The notes under the pieces are model-generated. The model searched no databases, was not told the DNA's origin, and saw only the letters and a program-made list of their open reading frames with translations. Of a stretch of DNA of 30,139 bases, positions 8,175-14,690 are shown one piece after another. Source of the stretch: UBA2279 sp034399355 (GTDB taxonomy: Bacteria; Actinomycetota; Coriobacteriia; Anaerosomatales; Anaerosomataceae); contig JAXMMT010000047.1 of the NCBI GenBank assembly GCA_034399355.1, positions 1 through 30,139 on the forward strand. Reading direction: 5' to 3'. Numbering within the stretch: position 1 is the first letter of the stretch; every line of letters starts with the position of its first letter. The position numbers and the translations under genes were made by a program.

Positions 8175-8999
8175 GTGGGCATCTTTCACGCAGATCGCGA
8201 CCTTGCGTCACGCATCGAGGAGTCGGGCGTGCGTGACATGGAAGCCTACGTGGTTGCAGCGCGCGACTCAGGCGTGTACGGAGAAGCCGCGTTCTTCAAA
8301 GTGGGCGGCGGGATCGCCGCCTGGTTCTCGGTGCAAAACGTGCTGAACGGTTCGGTCGGTCTCGGCATGAACGGCTTTGTGGAGCTTGAAGAGGTTGCCG
8401 CGCTCGAGGCTTTCTACCGTGAGCGGGGTTCGCAGCCTGTACTCGACGTGTGTCCGCTCGCCGATGCTTCGCTCACTGCCTGGCTTGCCGAGAGGGGCTT
8501 CGTGCCTGTTTCCTACGACAACGTGCTCGTGCGTCCGGTGGGTGGGGAGGACGAGCTTCCCGGGGTTGCGCAAGGCGTCGAGGTGCTCACTGGCGAGGCG
8601 GTGGAGCGCGCGCTGTGGGCCGAACTGGTGGCGCGTGGTTTCACCGAAGACCAGCCGACAGCGGAGGACTTCCGGGTCGCGCGCGCGAGCTCGATGCGTG
8701 ATGACGTCATCCGTGTCGTCGCGCTGGTCGATGGCGTGCCAGCTGGTGCGGGGATGCTCTGCGTCGAGGACAGTCTCGGCCACCTCAACGGGGACTCCAC
8801 ACTCCCGGCGTTTCGCGGTCGCGGGGCGCAACAAGCCTTAATCGCCGAACGGCTTCGGTATGCCGCCGCCCGAGGCGCTGATCTCGTCTATGTCGAGACG
8901 ACACCCGGCAGCGGGTCACAGCGCAACATGGAGCGACTAGGCTTCCGTCTCGCGTATACCCGCATGTCACTTGCGCACGGCCAATCATACGGGTGCTAG
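8175..8999 (+). CDS. GNAT family N-acetyltransferase (double-domain type)
   Basis: This 274-residue protein likely transfers an acetyl group from acetyl-CoA to an unknown amine. The C-terminal half (about 130-270) is a GNAT fold with the acetyl-CoA pyrophosphate loop STLPAFRGRGAQQALI and the later YVETTPGSGSQRNMERLGF segment, where an N-x-x-A/S-x-x-L-Y/G-F pattern is usual. The N-terminal half (ADRDLASRIEESGV ... DVCPLADASLTAWLAERGF) looks like a degenerate GNAT repeat known from two-domain members. The start is taken as GTG 8175 with a GCGGGG box about six bases upstream. No ATG lies between the upstream TAG and this GTG, and the next ATG would cut into the conserved N-terminal helix. Confidence 0.8.
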   Translation: MGIFHADRDLASRIEESGVRDMEAYVVAARDSGVYGEAAFFKVGGGIAAWFSVQNVLNGSVGLGMNGFVELEEVAALEAFYRERGSQPVLDVCPLADASLTAWLAERGFVPVSYDNVLVRPVGGEDELPGVAQGVEVLTGEAVERALWAELVARGFTEDQPTAEDFRVARASSMRDDVIRVVALVDGVPAGAGMLCVEDSLGHLNGDSTLPAFRGRGAQQALIAERLRYAAARGADLVYVETTPGSGSQRNMERLGFRLAYTRMSLAHGQSYGC

Positions 9000-9002
9000 A
9001 AT
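8971..9002 (+). promoter_or_regulatory. Extended -10 promoter for the 9053 gene
   Basis: TGCTAGAAT at 8994-9002 is an extended -10 element (TGn followed by a hexamer with five of six matches to TATAAT). A TTGCGC hexamer at 8971-8976 could be the -35, but the 20-base spacer is long, so the extended -10 probably carries most of the activity. It overlaps the end of the acetyltransferase gene and lies about 50 bases before the next start. Confidence 0.45.
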
Positions 9003-9052
9003 CGTCGCCAGTGGCCTTGTCGTCCCAGAGACAGCCTGACGTTTGGAGTCAC

Positions 9053-9574
9053 ATGCTCGAGATAGTCGTCCTCTACTTCGTACACCGCCGGTTCGCCCGG
9101 GAGGCCCGCGCAAAGGGGCGCTCCGGCGCGTGGGGCTGGTTCGGCGTGGGGATGTGGGTGACTGCCGAGTTCCTTGGTATCGGACTCGTCGATCCCTCGG
9201 TCTTCGGCTCACCGACCGATCCGATTGCGCTGCTCAGGTTGTCCGCGGCCGGCTTCGGATTCGGCCTTGTCGGTCTGATAGCGGCATGGCTGGTCGTGCG
9301 CAATCTCGAGCCGTTGCAGCCGATAGGGGAAGTTGCTGCGCGTGCAGCTGAAGTGGCGCTTGATGCTGGCCTTGCACCTGATGAGACCGGAGTGGCAGTG
9401 CCTGTGCGGGCGGCAGCTCCGATGCGGGCGGTTCCGGCAACCGATTCCGCGCCTACGGGCAGCACCTTCGTGGGCTGGTGCGATGAGTGCGGCCTGAACG
9501 TGTGGCTGACCTTCGACCAGGCGTGTCCCGAACACGGACGCGACACCGTCGGCAGTATCCACCGACCGCTGTGA
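9053..9574 (+). CDS. Hypothetical membrane protein with C-terminal zinc-ribbon-like motif
   Basis: This 173-residue protein starts at ATG 9053, four bases after GGAG. It has a hydrophobic N-terminal segment, a second membrane helix (WGWFGVGMWVTAEFLGIGLV) and a third (about 65-88, SAAGFGFGLVGLIAAWLVV). An Ala-rich polar linker leads to a C-terminal C143-x2-C146 ... C158-x2-H161 motif (WCDECG and ACPEHG), which is likely to bind zinc. No enzyme motif was recognised. Its stop codon lies one base from the stop of convergent cysK, so there is no room for a terminator between them. Confidence 0.75.
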   Translation: MLEIVVLYFVHRRFAREARAKGRSGAWGWFGVGMWVTAEFLGIGLVDPSVFGSPTDPIALLRLSAAGFGFGLVGLIAAWLVVRNLEPLQPIGEVAARAAEVALDAGLAPDETGVAVPVRAAAPMRAVPATDSAPTGSTFVGWCDECGLNVWLTFDQACPEHGRDTVGSIHRPL

Positions 9575-9575
9575 G

Positions 9576-10535
9576 CTAGGCGCCGAAGCCCGCCCAGAGT
9601 GGCGTCGAGAGGTAGCGTTCGCCCGTGGAAGGCGCCATGGTCACGACGGTGGTGCCCGCGAGAGCAGGATTTGCGGCCACGCGGAGCGCTGCCACGACGT
9701 TCGCGCCAGAGGATATGCCCACGAGCAACCCCTCTTCTGCGGCGAGGCGTCTTGCCATGGCGATGGCCTCGTCGGTCGTCACATGCTCGACGCCGCTGAT
9801 CACGCCGAGGTCGAGGACGCTCGGGATGAAGTTCGCGCCGATTCCCTGGATGCCATGACCGGCAGGTGTGAGTTCCTCACCCGCGAGTCGCTGGGCGATG
9901 ATCGGGGATTCAGCGGGCTCTACCGCGATGATGCGCGCTTCGGGGCGGTGCTCGGCCATGTAGCGACCAGTTCCCGTGATCGTGCCGCCGGTACCGACGC
10001 CGGCGACGAACGCGCCGAGGATGCTCTCGCCCAGCGCGGCATCGATCTCCGGACCCGTTGTGAGGTAATGTGCCCGCGGATTTGCAGGGTTGTCGAACTG
10101 CCGGGTGAGGTAGGCGCCTTCGGTGCGCGCAGCGATCTCCTCGGCAGCCTCCACCGCGCCTTGCATGCCGCCTGCGCTCGGCGTGAGAACGAGCTCCGCG
10201 CCGTACGCGGCAAGCAGTGTACGGCGCTCCTGCGACATGCTCTCGGGCATGGTAAGCACGACGCGATAGCCGCGTGAGGCGCCAATCATGGCGAGCGCGA
10301 TGCCGGTGTTGCCCGAGGTGGGTTCGATGATGACCGAGCGGCCCGGCTCGATCAGCCCCCGGCTCTCCGCGTCGTCGATCACACTGCGCGCCATACGGTC
10401 TTTGACCGATCCGCCCGGGTTGTGTGACTCGAGCTTGATAGCGACCCGTGCGGGCAGGCCCTCGGCTAACTGGTGAAGAGAGACCAGCGGCGTGTTGCCG
10501 ATCGTGGCGGCGACTTCCGTATGTAGTGCGTTCAT
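9576..10535 (-). CDS. cysK: Cysteine synthase (O-acetylserine sulfhydrylase)
   Basis: This 319-residue PLP enzyme makes cysteine from O-acetylserine and sulfide. The Schiff-base lysine is Lys45 in NPGGSVKDR. The substrate loop TSGNTG follows, then the phosphate-binding GVGTGGTITGTGRY segment, and the C-terminal GERYLST typical of CysK. The start at 10535 is preferred over the adjacent ATG at 10538 because AAGGAGG then lies at a workable distance of four bases. It is the last gene of the iscR-iscS-iscU cluster, 34 bases after iscU, so cysteine made here can feed the desulfurase encoded two genes upstream. A cystathionine beta-synthase-like or O-phosphoserine-using variant cannot be excluded. 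Confidence 0.93.
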   Translation of the reverse strand: MNALHTEVAATIGNTPLVSLHQLAEGLPARVAIKLESHNPGGSVKDRMARSVIDDAESRGLIEPGRSVIIEPTSGNTGIALAMIGASRGYRVVLTMPESMSQERRTLLAAYGAELVLTPSAGGMQGAVEAAEEIAARTEGAYLTRQFDNPANPRAHYLTTGPEIDAALGESILGAFVAGVGTGGTITGTGRYMAEHRPEARIIAVEPAESPIIAQRLAGEELTPAGHGIQGIGANFIPSVLDLGVISGVEHVTTDEAIAMARRLAAEEGLLVGISSGANVVAALRVAANPALAGTTVVTMAPSTGERYLSTPLWAGFGA

Positions 10536-10569
10536 CATGCCTCCTTGAGAAGCGGGGGACACGCGCTAC

Positions 10570-11016
10570 TTACGCGTGCTCGTCCTCTTCCTCGTGCGGA
10601 TCGAAGTTCGGATCGGAAGACAGGATCGGTCCTGCGATGGGCTCCCGTCCGTGTTTGACGAGGTAGTCGTCGACGGCGGCTTTCAGGCCATCGGTTGCGA
10701 GTACCGAGCAGTGCATCTTCGCCGGTGGCAGACCGCCAAGTTCGTCTGCGACTTGCTTCTTGCTGATTGAGACTGCCTCTGGAAGCGTCATACCCTTGGC
10801 CATCTCGGTCACGATGGAGCTGGTCGCGATAGCGGCGCCGCATCCGAGTGTCTGGAACATGATGTCGTCGATTCTGTCGTCGTCGACGCTAATAGTGATC
10901 TTCATGACGTCGCCACAGATCGGGTTGCCGACCTCGCCGACACCGTCTGCGTCTTTGATGACGCCCACGTTGCGCGGGTTCTGAAAGTGGTCCATGACCT
11001 TGTCGCTGTAGAGCAT
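10570..11016 (-). CDS. iscU: Fe-S cluster assembly scaffold IscU
   Basis: This 148-residue U-type scaffold holds nascent Fe-S clusters built with sulfur from IscS. The three cluster cysteines are Cys34 (in GNPICGD, with Asp36), Cys59 (TLGCGAAIATSS) and Cys103 (AKMHCSVLA, with His102). The 44-residue step from the second to third cysteine matches IscU/NifU and lacks the insertion seen in SufU of Firmicutes. A Glu/Asp-rich tail (about 137-148, HEEEDEHA) is unusual. AAGGAG lies six bases before the ATG. It is separated from iscS by 13 bases. No HscA/HscB or ferredoxin gene is nearby. Confidence 0.95.
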   Translation of the reverse strand: MLYSDKVMDHFQNPRNVGVIKDADGVGEVGNPICGDVMKITISVDDDRIDDIMFQTLGCGAAIATSSIVTEMAKGMTLPEAVSISKKQVADELGGLPPAKMHCSVLATDGLKAAVDDYLVKHGREPIAGPILSSDPNFDPHEEEDEHA

Positions 11017-11029
11017 GCGGGTCTCCTTG

Positions 11030-12223
11030 CTAGTCGGCCGAGTGCTCGGCCTTGATCTTTGCGTACAGGGGCGACATCGAGCGCAGGCGTTCGACGATCG
11101 GTACGAGCTCGTCGACGAAGTAGTCGACATCCTCCCCGGTGGTATATCTGCCCAGACTCACGCGCAGCGAGCCATGGGCGAACTCCTGCGGACAACCGAT
11201 GGCAAGCAGCACGTGGCTGGGCTTGAGCGAGCTCGATGAGCACGCCGAGCCGGTCGAGACCGCGATGCCCTTCGCGTCGAGGTGCAGCAGCATCGCCTCA
11301 CCCTCGACTCCTTTGATGATGAAGTTGGCGATGTGGGGGAGCCGGGTGTCGGTTTCCGCCGCGTTGAGCGAGGTGAGTTCAAGCCTACCGAGCACGCCCT
11401 CCACGACGCGATCTCGCAATGCGGCGAGGCGAGGCGCCTCGGTCGCACGCTCGGTCTCCGCGATTTCGAGTGCTGTCGCGAAACCCACCGCGCCGACCAC
11501 ATTCTGCGTGCCGCTACGCCGCTTGGATTCCTGCCCGCCGCCCATCATGTACGGAGTCAGGCGGGTTCCCTTGCGAAGGTACAGCGCGCCAAAGCCCTTC
11601 GGCCCGTAGATCTTGTGACTCGAGAACGATGCGGCATCGATACCGAGCTCATCGACGTCGAAGTCGATCTTGCCGAGCGTTTGCGCCGCGTCGGTGTGCA
11701 TGAGCGCACCGCCCGCGTGCGCGATGTCCGCCAGCGCACGAATCGGTTGGATCGTGCCGATCTCGTTGTTGCCGTGCATGACCGAGACGAGCACGGTGTC
11801 CTCGCGCATCGCGGTCTGAAGGTCCTCAGGGTGAATGAGGCCATCTGGCCGCGGGTCGAGTTCAGTGATCTCGAAACCATGCTTGCCGAGCCATCTGGCA
11901 GGTCCGAGCACTGCATGGTGCTCGAATGCCGAGACGATGATGTGCCCGTCCGTGCGACCACCTGCAGTGGCGAGGCCGATGAGCGCGGTGTTGTCGGACT
12001 CCGTGCCGCCTGAGGTGAAGATGACCTCGCTTGGGTGCTTGGCGCCGATGGAGGCCGCGACACGCTCGCGCGCGTTTTCGAACGCTTTGTAGGCGTCCCG
12101 GCCGAGCGCGTAGAGGCTGTTTGCGTTGCCGTACCGCTCAGAGAAGAACGGCATCATCGCGTCGAGCACGCGCTCGTCGACGGGAGTAGTGGCGGCGTAG
12201 TCCAGGTATACGTTGTGGTCCAT
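11030..12223 (-). CDS. iscS: Cysteine desulfurase IscS
   Basis: This 397-residue group I cysteine desulfurase removes sulfur from cysteine and passes it as persulfide to IscU and other acceptors such as tRNA-modifying enzymes. The PLP lysine is Lys204 (SSHKIYGPKG), the catalytic cysteine is Cys328 in the long mobile loop STGSACSSSSLKPSHVL, and the cofactor-stacking segments GGTESDN and HTDAAQTLGKI are present. The cysteine position equals that of Escherichia coli IscS. GAGGAG lies five bases before ATG 12223, and only two bases separate it from the iscR stop. Confidence 0.96.
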   Translation of the reverse strand: MDHNVYLDYAATTPVDERVLDAMMPFFSERYGNANSLYALGRDAYKAFENARERVAASIGAKHPSEVIFTSGGTESDNTALIGLATAGGRTDGHIIVSAFEHHAVLGPARWLGKHGFEITELDPRPDGLIHPEDLQTAMREDTVLVSVMHGNNEIGTIQPIRALADIAHAGGALMHTDAAQTLGKIDFDVDELGIDAASFSSHKIYGPKGFGALYLRKGTRLTPYMMGGGQESKRRSGTQNVVGAVGFATALEIAETERATEAPRLAALRDRVVEGVLGRLELTSLNAAETDTRLPHIANFIIKGVEGEAMLLHLDAKGIAVSTGSACSSSSLKPSHVLLAIGCPQEFAHGSLRVSLGRYTTGEDVDYFVDELVPIVERLRSMSPLYAKIKAEHSAD

Positions 12224-12225
12224 AA

Positions 12226-12669
12226 TCACTCCTCGGATGTGGAAACGGCGAACGCGGCGTCGAAGAGCACTTGCCGCTCCGCCAGTGAAGCAAGGTCGAA
12301 CTCTCCGAGCACGTCGCGCAGCGCTGCGGAAACGCGCGTCCACACGGGCTCGGCCGCGCATGCCCCCTCGCGTCCGCAGACCGTCTGCGCGTCGCACACG
12401 GTAGGGGCAAGCGGGCCCTCCAACGCTTCGACGATGTCGAGGGCCGAGATGGAGCGAGGGTCGCGCGCGAGGGCGAATCCTCCGCGGGCACCGCGGACTG
12501 CCGTTACGAGGCCCTCACGCCGCAGCGTCGCAAGCAGCTGCTCGAGGAACGCCGGGGGGATGTCGCGGTTCTTCGCGATGTCGCGCGTACTCACGGGGCC
12601 GTCGTTCCAGGCGACCGCCAGGTCGATCAGTGCGAGTAGGCCGTACTCGCTCTTTGCGGTCAAGCGCAT
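12226..12669 (-). CDS. iscR: Rrf2-family Fe-S sensing transcriptional regulator (IscR-like)
   Basis: This 147-residue Rrf2 regulator has an N-terminal winged helix (MRLTAKSEYGLLALIDLA, DIPPAFLEQLLATLRREGLV, GARGGFAL) and a cluster-binding loop with Cys92, Cys98 and Cys104, at exactly the residue numbers of E. coli IscR. The fourth E. coli ligand, His107, is Glu107 here. It is the first gene of the cluster and so probably represses or tunes iscS-iscU-cysK in response to Fe-S status. A near-ideal AAGGAGGTG precedes the ATG. An annotation as CymR, the cysteine-responsive Rrf2 protein, is less likely because CymR lacks the three cysteines. Confidence 0.9.
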   Translation of the reverse strand: MRLTAKSEYGLLALIDLAVAWNDGPVSTRDIAKNRDIPPAFLEQLLATLRREGLVTAVRGARGGFALARDPRSISALDIVEALEGPLAPTVCDAQTVCGREGACAAEPVWTRVSAALRDVLGEFDLASLAERQVLFDAAFAVSTSEE

Positions 12670-12683
12670 ACTCGCACCTCCTT

Positions 12684-12746
12684 GGTTTAATCCTGACAGC
12701 ATAAGTAGGGTTTACCCACAGTACGCTCGCGTCAGACCGTCGTCAA
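12684..12746 (-). promoter_or_regulatory. iscR promoter with candidate operator repeats
   Basis: On the minus strand TTGACG (12746-12741) and TACTGT (12723-12718) are separated by exactly 17 bases. Immediately downstream, around the expected transcription start, are two related elements, GGGTAAACCC (12717-12708) and GGATTAAACC (12693-12684), with starts 24 bases apart. The first is an inverted repeat with a two-base centre. They are candidate sites for IscR or another repressor. The -35 and the spacing are good and the -10 is fair; operator function is inferred from position only. Confidence 0.45.
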
Positions 12747-12774
12747 GAAGCTGGGCGTCCGGTAGGTGCAGGTC

Positions 12775-12780
12775 TAGACT
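12775..12780 (+). promoter_or_regulatory. Candidate -10 element (TAGACT) for the 12805 gene
   Basis: TAGACT lies 25 bases before the ATG at 12805, within CTAGACTGG. The same nine bases occur before the flavoprotein gene at 18512-18520. No good -35 is visible 16-18 bases upstream. It is divergent from the iscR promoter. Confidence 0.3.
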
Positions 12781-12804
12781 GGTCACAGCCGTGAGGGAGG
12801 TTCT

Positions 12805-13101
12805 ATGACTGGCGAGCAGAGCAGTGGTGTGTCGGCCGAGGGTCGACGCGTGAGTATCGAGATCGTGGAGATCCAACGAACCGGTGTGTGCTCGACGGGG
12901 CATGTGGTGGGAGACTGCTGGACGGTGGACTCCGCGCGAGTGCCGACGGGAATCTGCGGCTGGGCGTACGCGGCGATGCTGCCGTTCCTCCAGCCGTTGC
13001 GTTTCGGGGGAAGCTTCCCGTGGGAGGCCGAGGGGGAGGCGCTTGTGTGCTGTCCTGATCCCGCGAATCCCGTCGTTTTCCGGCTTAGTGTGGGGGACTG
13101 A
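12805..13101 (+). CDS. TIGR04076 family protein
   Basis: This 98-residue protein resembles the uncharacterised TIGR04076 family. Features are an I-E-I-V-E-I strand, a Cys followed by T-G-H-V-V-G-D, a central Cys before A-Y-A-A-M-L-P-F, the R-F-G-G-S-F-P-W block and the closing CCPDPANPVVFRL. Family members often sit in anaerobes and may bind a metal or cofactor through their conserved cysteines; no function is established to my knowledge. GGGAGG lies five bases before the ATG. It is transcribed divergently from iscR, so Fe-S related control is possible. Its 3' end overlaps the convergent kinase gene by 17 bases. Confidence 0.85.
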   Translation: MTGEQSSGVSAEGRRVSIEIVEIQRTGVCSTGHVVGDCWTVDSARVPTGICGWAYAAMLPFLQPLRFGGSFPWEAEGEALVCCPDPANPVVFRLSVGD

Positions 13102-14491
13102 CGTCTTCCGGACAGGACTCCGCGGGCGGTTTAGTGCTCGGCGACTCAAGGTGTAGCGGCAGCGTGAGCCGTGCGGTCGTCCCGTGGTCGACTTCGCCGT
13201 CCAGCGCTATGGTGCCGCCAAGAAGGCGCGTCAGCTCATAGCAGATGGTGAGTCCCAGACCCAGCCCCTCAGGCTTCGCGGACAGGTGACTCATACCTTG
13301 CTCGAACGTGTTGAAGATGACGTTCTTGAGATCCGGGTCGATGCCGACGCCGGTGTCGCAGACCTCGATGACCACGTGCTCGTCGTTGGCCGTGGCTCGC
13401 AGGCTCACTGAGCCCTTCTCGGTGAACTTCACGGCGTTGGAGAGCAGGTTCAGTATCACTTGCCCGAGGAGTCTTCGATCAGTGCGAATCGTCGCCGGTG
13501 CGTGTTCCACGTCGAGCTCGATTCCGAGACCCTTGATCTGCGCATCGGCGCGTACCTGAATCAGGCATTCGCCGAGCAGGTTCGCAAGTTGGAACTCGGT
13601 GGGCAGCGCCGTTATGCGTCCGGACTCGATTCTCGTGTAGTCGAGCACGTCGTCAACGAGTGATAGCAGCTGTCTTCCGGCCTGCTGCACCATCGTCAGC
13701 TGGCGCTGTTGCTCCTCGTTTATCTCGCCCGCAAGTCCCATGAGCAGAGTGCCGGAGAAGCCGATGACCGAATTGAGCGGGGTTCGCAGCTCGTGGCTCA
13801 TGTTGGCGAGGAACGCACTCTTGGCGCGGTTGGTCTCTTGGAGCCTGACGTTCGCCTCGACGAGGTCCGAGGTACGGCGTGTGACGGTCTGCTCGAGTTG
13901 GTGGCGATAGGCGATGTCGCTGGCCTCAGCCTGCTTGCGGGCGGAGATGTCCCGCACGATCGCCAGGTACTCCTCGGGCGAGGCTTGCACGATGCGCGCC
14001 TCGAAGTCATGGGGGCCGTCCGGGTAGTCGAGCTGGTATTCAAGAGTGCGATGGCCTCCGGCGCGGCTCGTCGACTTGAGGGCCGCCTCCCAGTGGATGA
14101 TCAACCCGGCGGGAAGGTCGAGTTCGCGTACCGTCTTGCCGAGGGAGATTTCCGGCGGGTTGATGAGTTCGAAGTCGGGGGAGGGCTTGAACTCGAGAAC
14201 ACGACCCTCGGCGTCAATGCGGAAGAGCGCATCCGGGATTGCGTCGATGATTGCGCGCTGGCGTTCGTTGGCCGCTTGCAGCTCGGCGGCATGCGCCGCA
14301 GCGGTGCGATGGATATACAGCGCGACCACGACGAGCATGGCCGTTCCGCCCGCAACCAGTGCCGCCACTTGTGTCAAGGCAAGGCCTGCCAAGCTCGTGG
14401 TACCGTCTGCAGCGTATGCCGGGGTGAGGGTGCGCAAAAACACAGCGGCGCTCAACACCGCGAATGCAGTGGCATGCTGGATGGTGCGCAT
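13085..14491 (-). CDS. PAS-domain sensor histidine kinase (orphan)
   Basis: This 468-residue kinase starts at ATG 14491, with a G-rich GAGGGGG box about five bases upstream. Residues 6-28 form a signal-like helix and 38-61 a membrane helix. A PAS domain (about 78-195, IIDAIPDALFRIDAEGRVLEF) is followed by a coiled coil and a HisKA domain with phosphoacceptor His233 (ANMSHELRTPLN). The ATPase domain shows NLLSNAVKF, DTGVGI and GLGLGL. There is no receiver domain and no adjacent response regulator. The stretch from the phosphoacceptor to VDDVLD aligns closely with the kinase at 2263-3999 (VIGFS, LMGLAGEIN versus LSGLAGDIN), so the two are paralogs with different sensors. Confidence 0.92.
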   Translation of the reverse strand: MRTIQHATAFAVLSAAVFLRTLTPAYAADGTTSLAGLALTQVAALVAGGTAMLVVVALYIHRTAAAHAAELQAANERQRAIIDAIPDALFRIDAEGRVLEFKPSPDFELINPPEISLGKTVRELDLPAGLIIHWEAALKSTSRAGGHRTLEYQLDYPDGPHDFEARIVQASPEEYLAIVRDISARKQAEASDIAYRHQLEQTVTRRTSDLVEANVRLQETNRAKSAFLANMSHELRTPLNSVIGFSGTLLMGLAGEINEEQQRQLTMVQQAGRQLLSLVDDVLDYTRIESGRITALPTEFQLANLLGECLIQVRADAQIKGLGIELDVEHAPATIRTDRRLLGQVILNLLSNAVKFTEKGSVSLRATANDEHVVIEVCDTGVGIDPDLKNVIFNTFEQGMSHLSAKPEGLGLGLTICYELTRLLGGTIALDGEVDHGTTARLTLPLHLESPSTKPPAESCPEDVSPPH

Positions 14492-14540
14492 CGATCCCCC
14501 TCGCACACCTCGCGTAGAGTCGCGAGGCTCTCCGCAAGGG

Positions 14541-14569
14541 AGCATAAGCTAGTCCGCATGACTTCACAA
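14541..14569 (-). promoter_or_regulatory. Promoter of the PAS histidine kinase gene
   Basis: On the minus strand TTGTGA (14569-14564) and TATGCT (14546-14541) are separated by exactly 17 bases; each matches consensus at four of six positions. It lies 50 bases before the kinase start. The -35 ends next to the left end of the insertion sequence, so the promoter seems to have survived that insertion. Confidence 0.45.
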
Positions 14570-14577
14570 GTGGTCGA

Positions 14578-14635
14578 GTTGACTCACCAGAAATGTCGTC
14601 CAAACCGATTCGTTGCCTCACGTAAGAATGTCGTC
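14578..14635 (+). repeat. Left end of IS: two tandem terminal repeats
   Basis: Copy L1 (14578-14600) begins GTTGACTCACC and ends AAATGTCGTC. Copy L2 (14612-14635) begins GTTGCCTCACG and ends AGAATGTCGTC. Eleven bases separate them. Likely transposase binding sites. Confidence 0.85.
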
Positions 14636-14650
14636 GAACGGTTAGCGTCA

Positions 14651-14678
14651 TCCTCGTCAGCCCAATCGACGACGAGGA
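14651..14678 (+). promoter_or_regulatory. Hairpin covering the transposase ribosome binding site
   Basis: TCCTCGTC (14651-14658) and GACGAGGA (14671-14678) are perfect inverted repeats with a 12-base loop. The right arm contains the GAGGAGG that would serve the transposase start, so the folded RNA would hide it. Insertion elements are known to use such hairpins to block translation from transcripts that enter from outside. Confidence 0.5.
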
Positions 14679-14690
14679 GGCGCGACGAGG

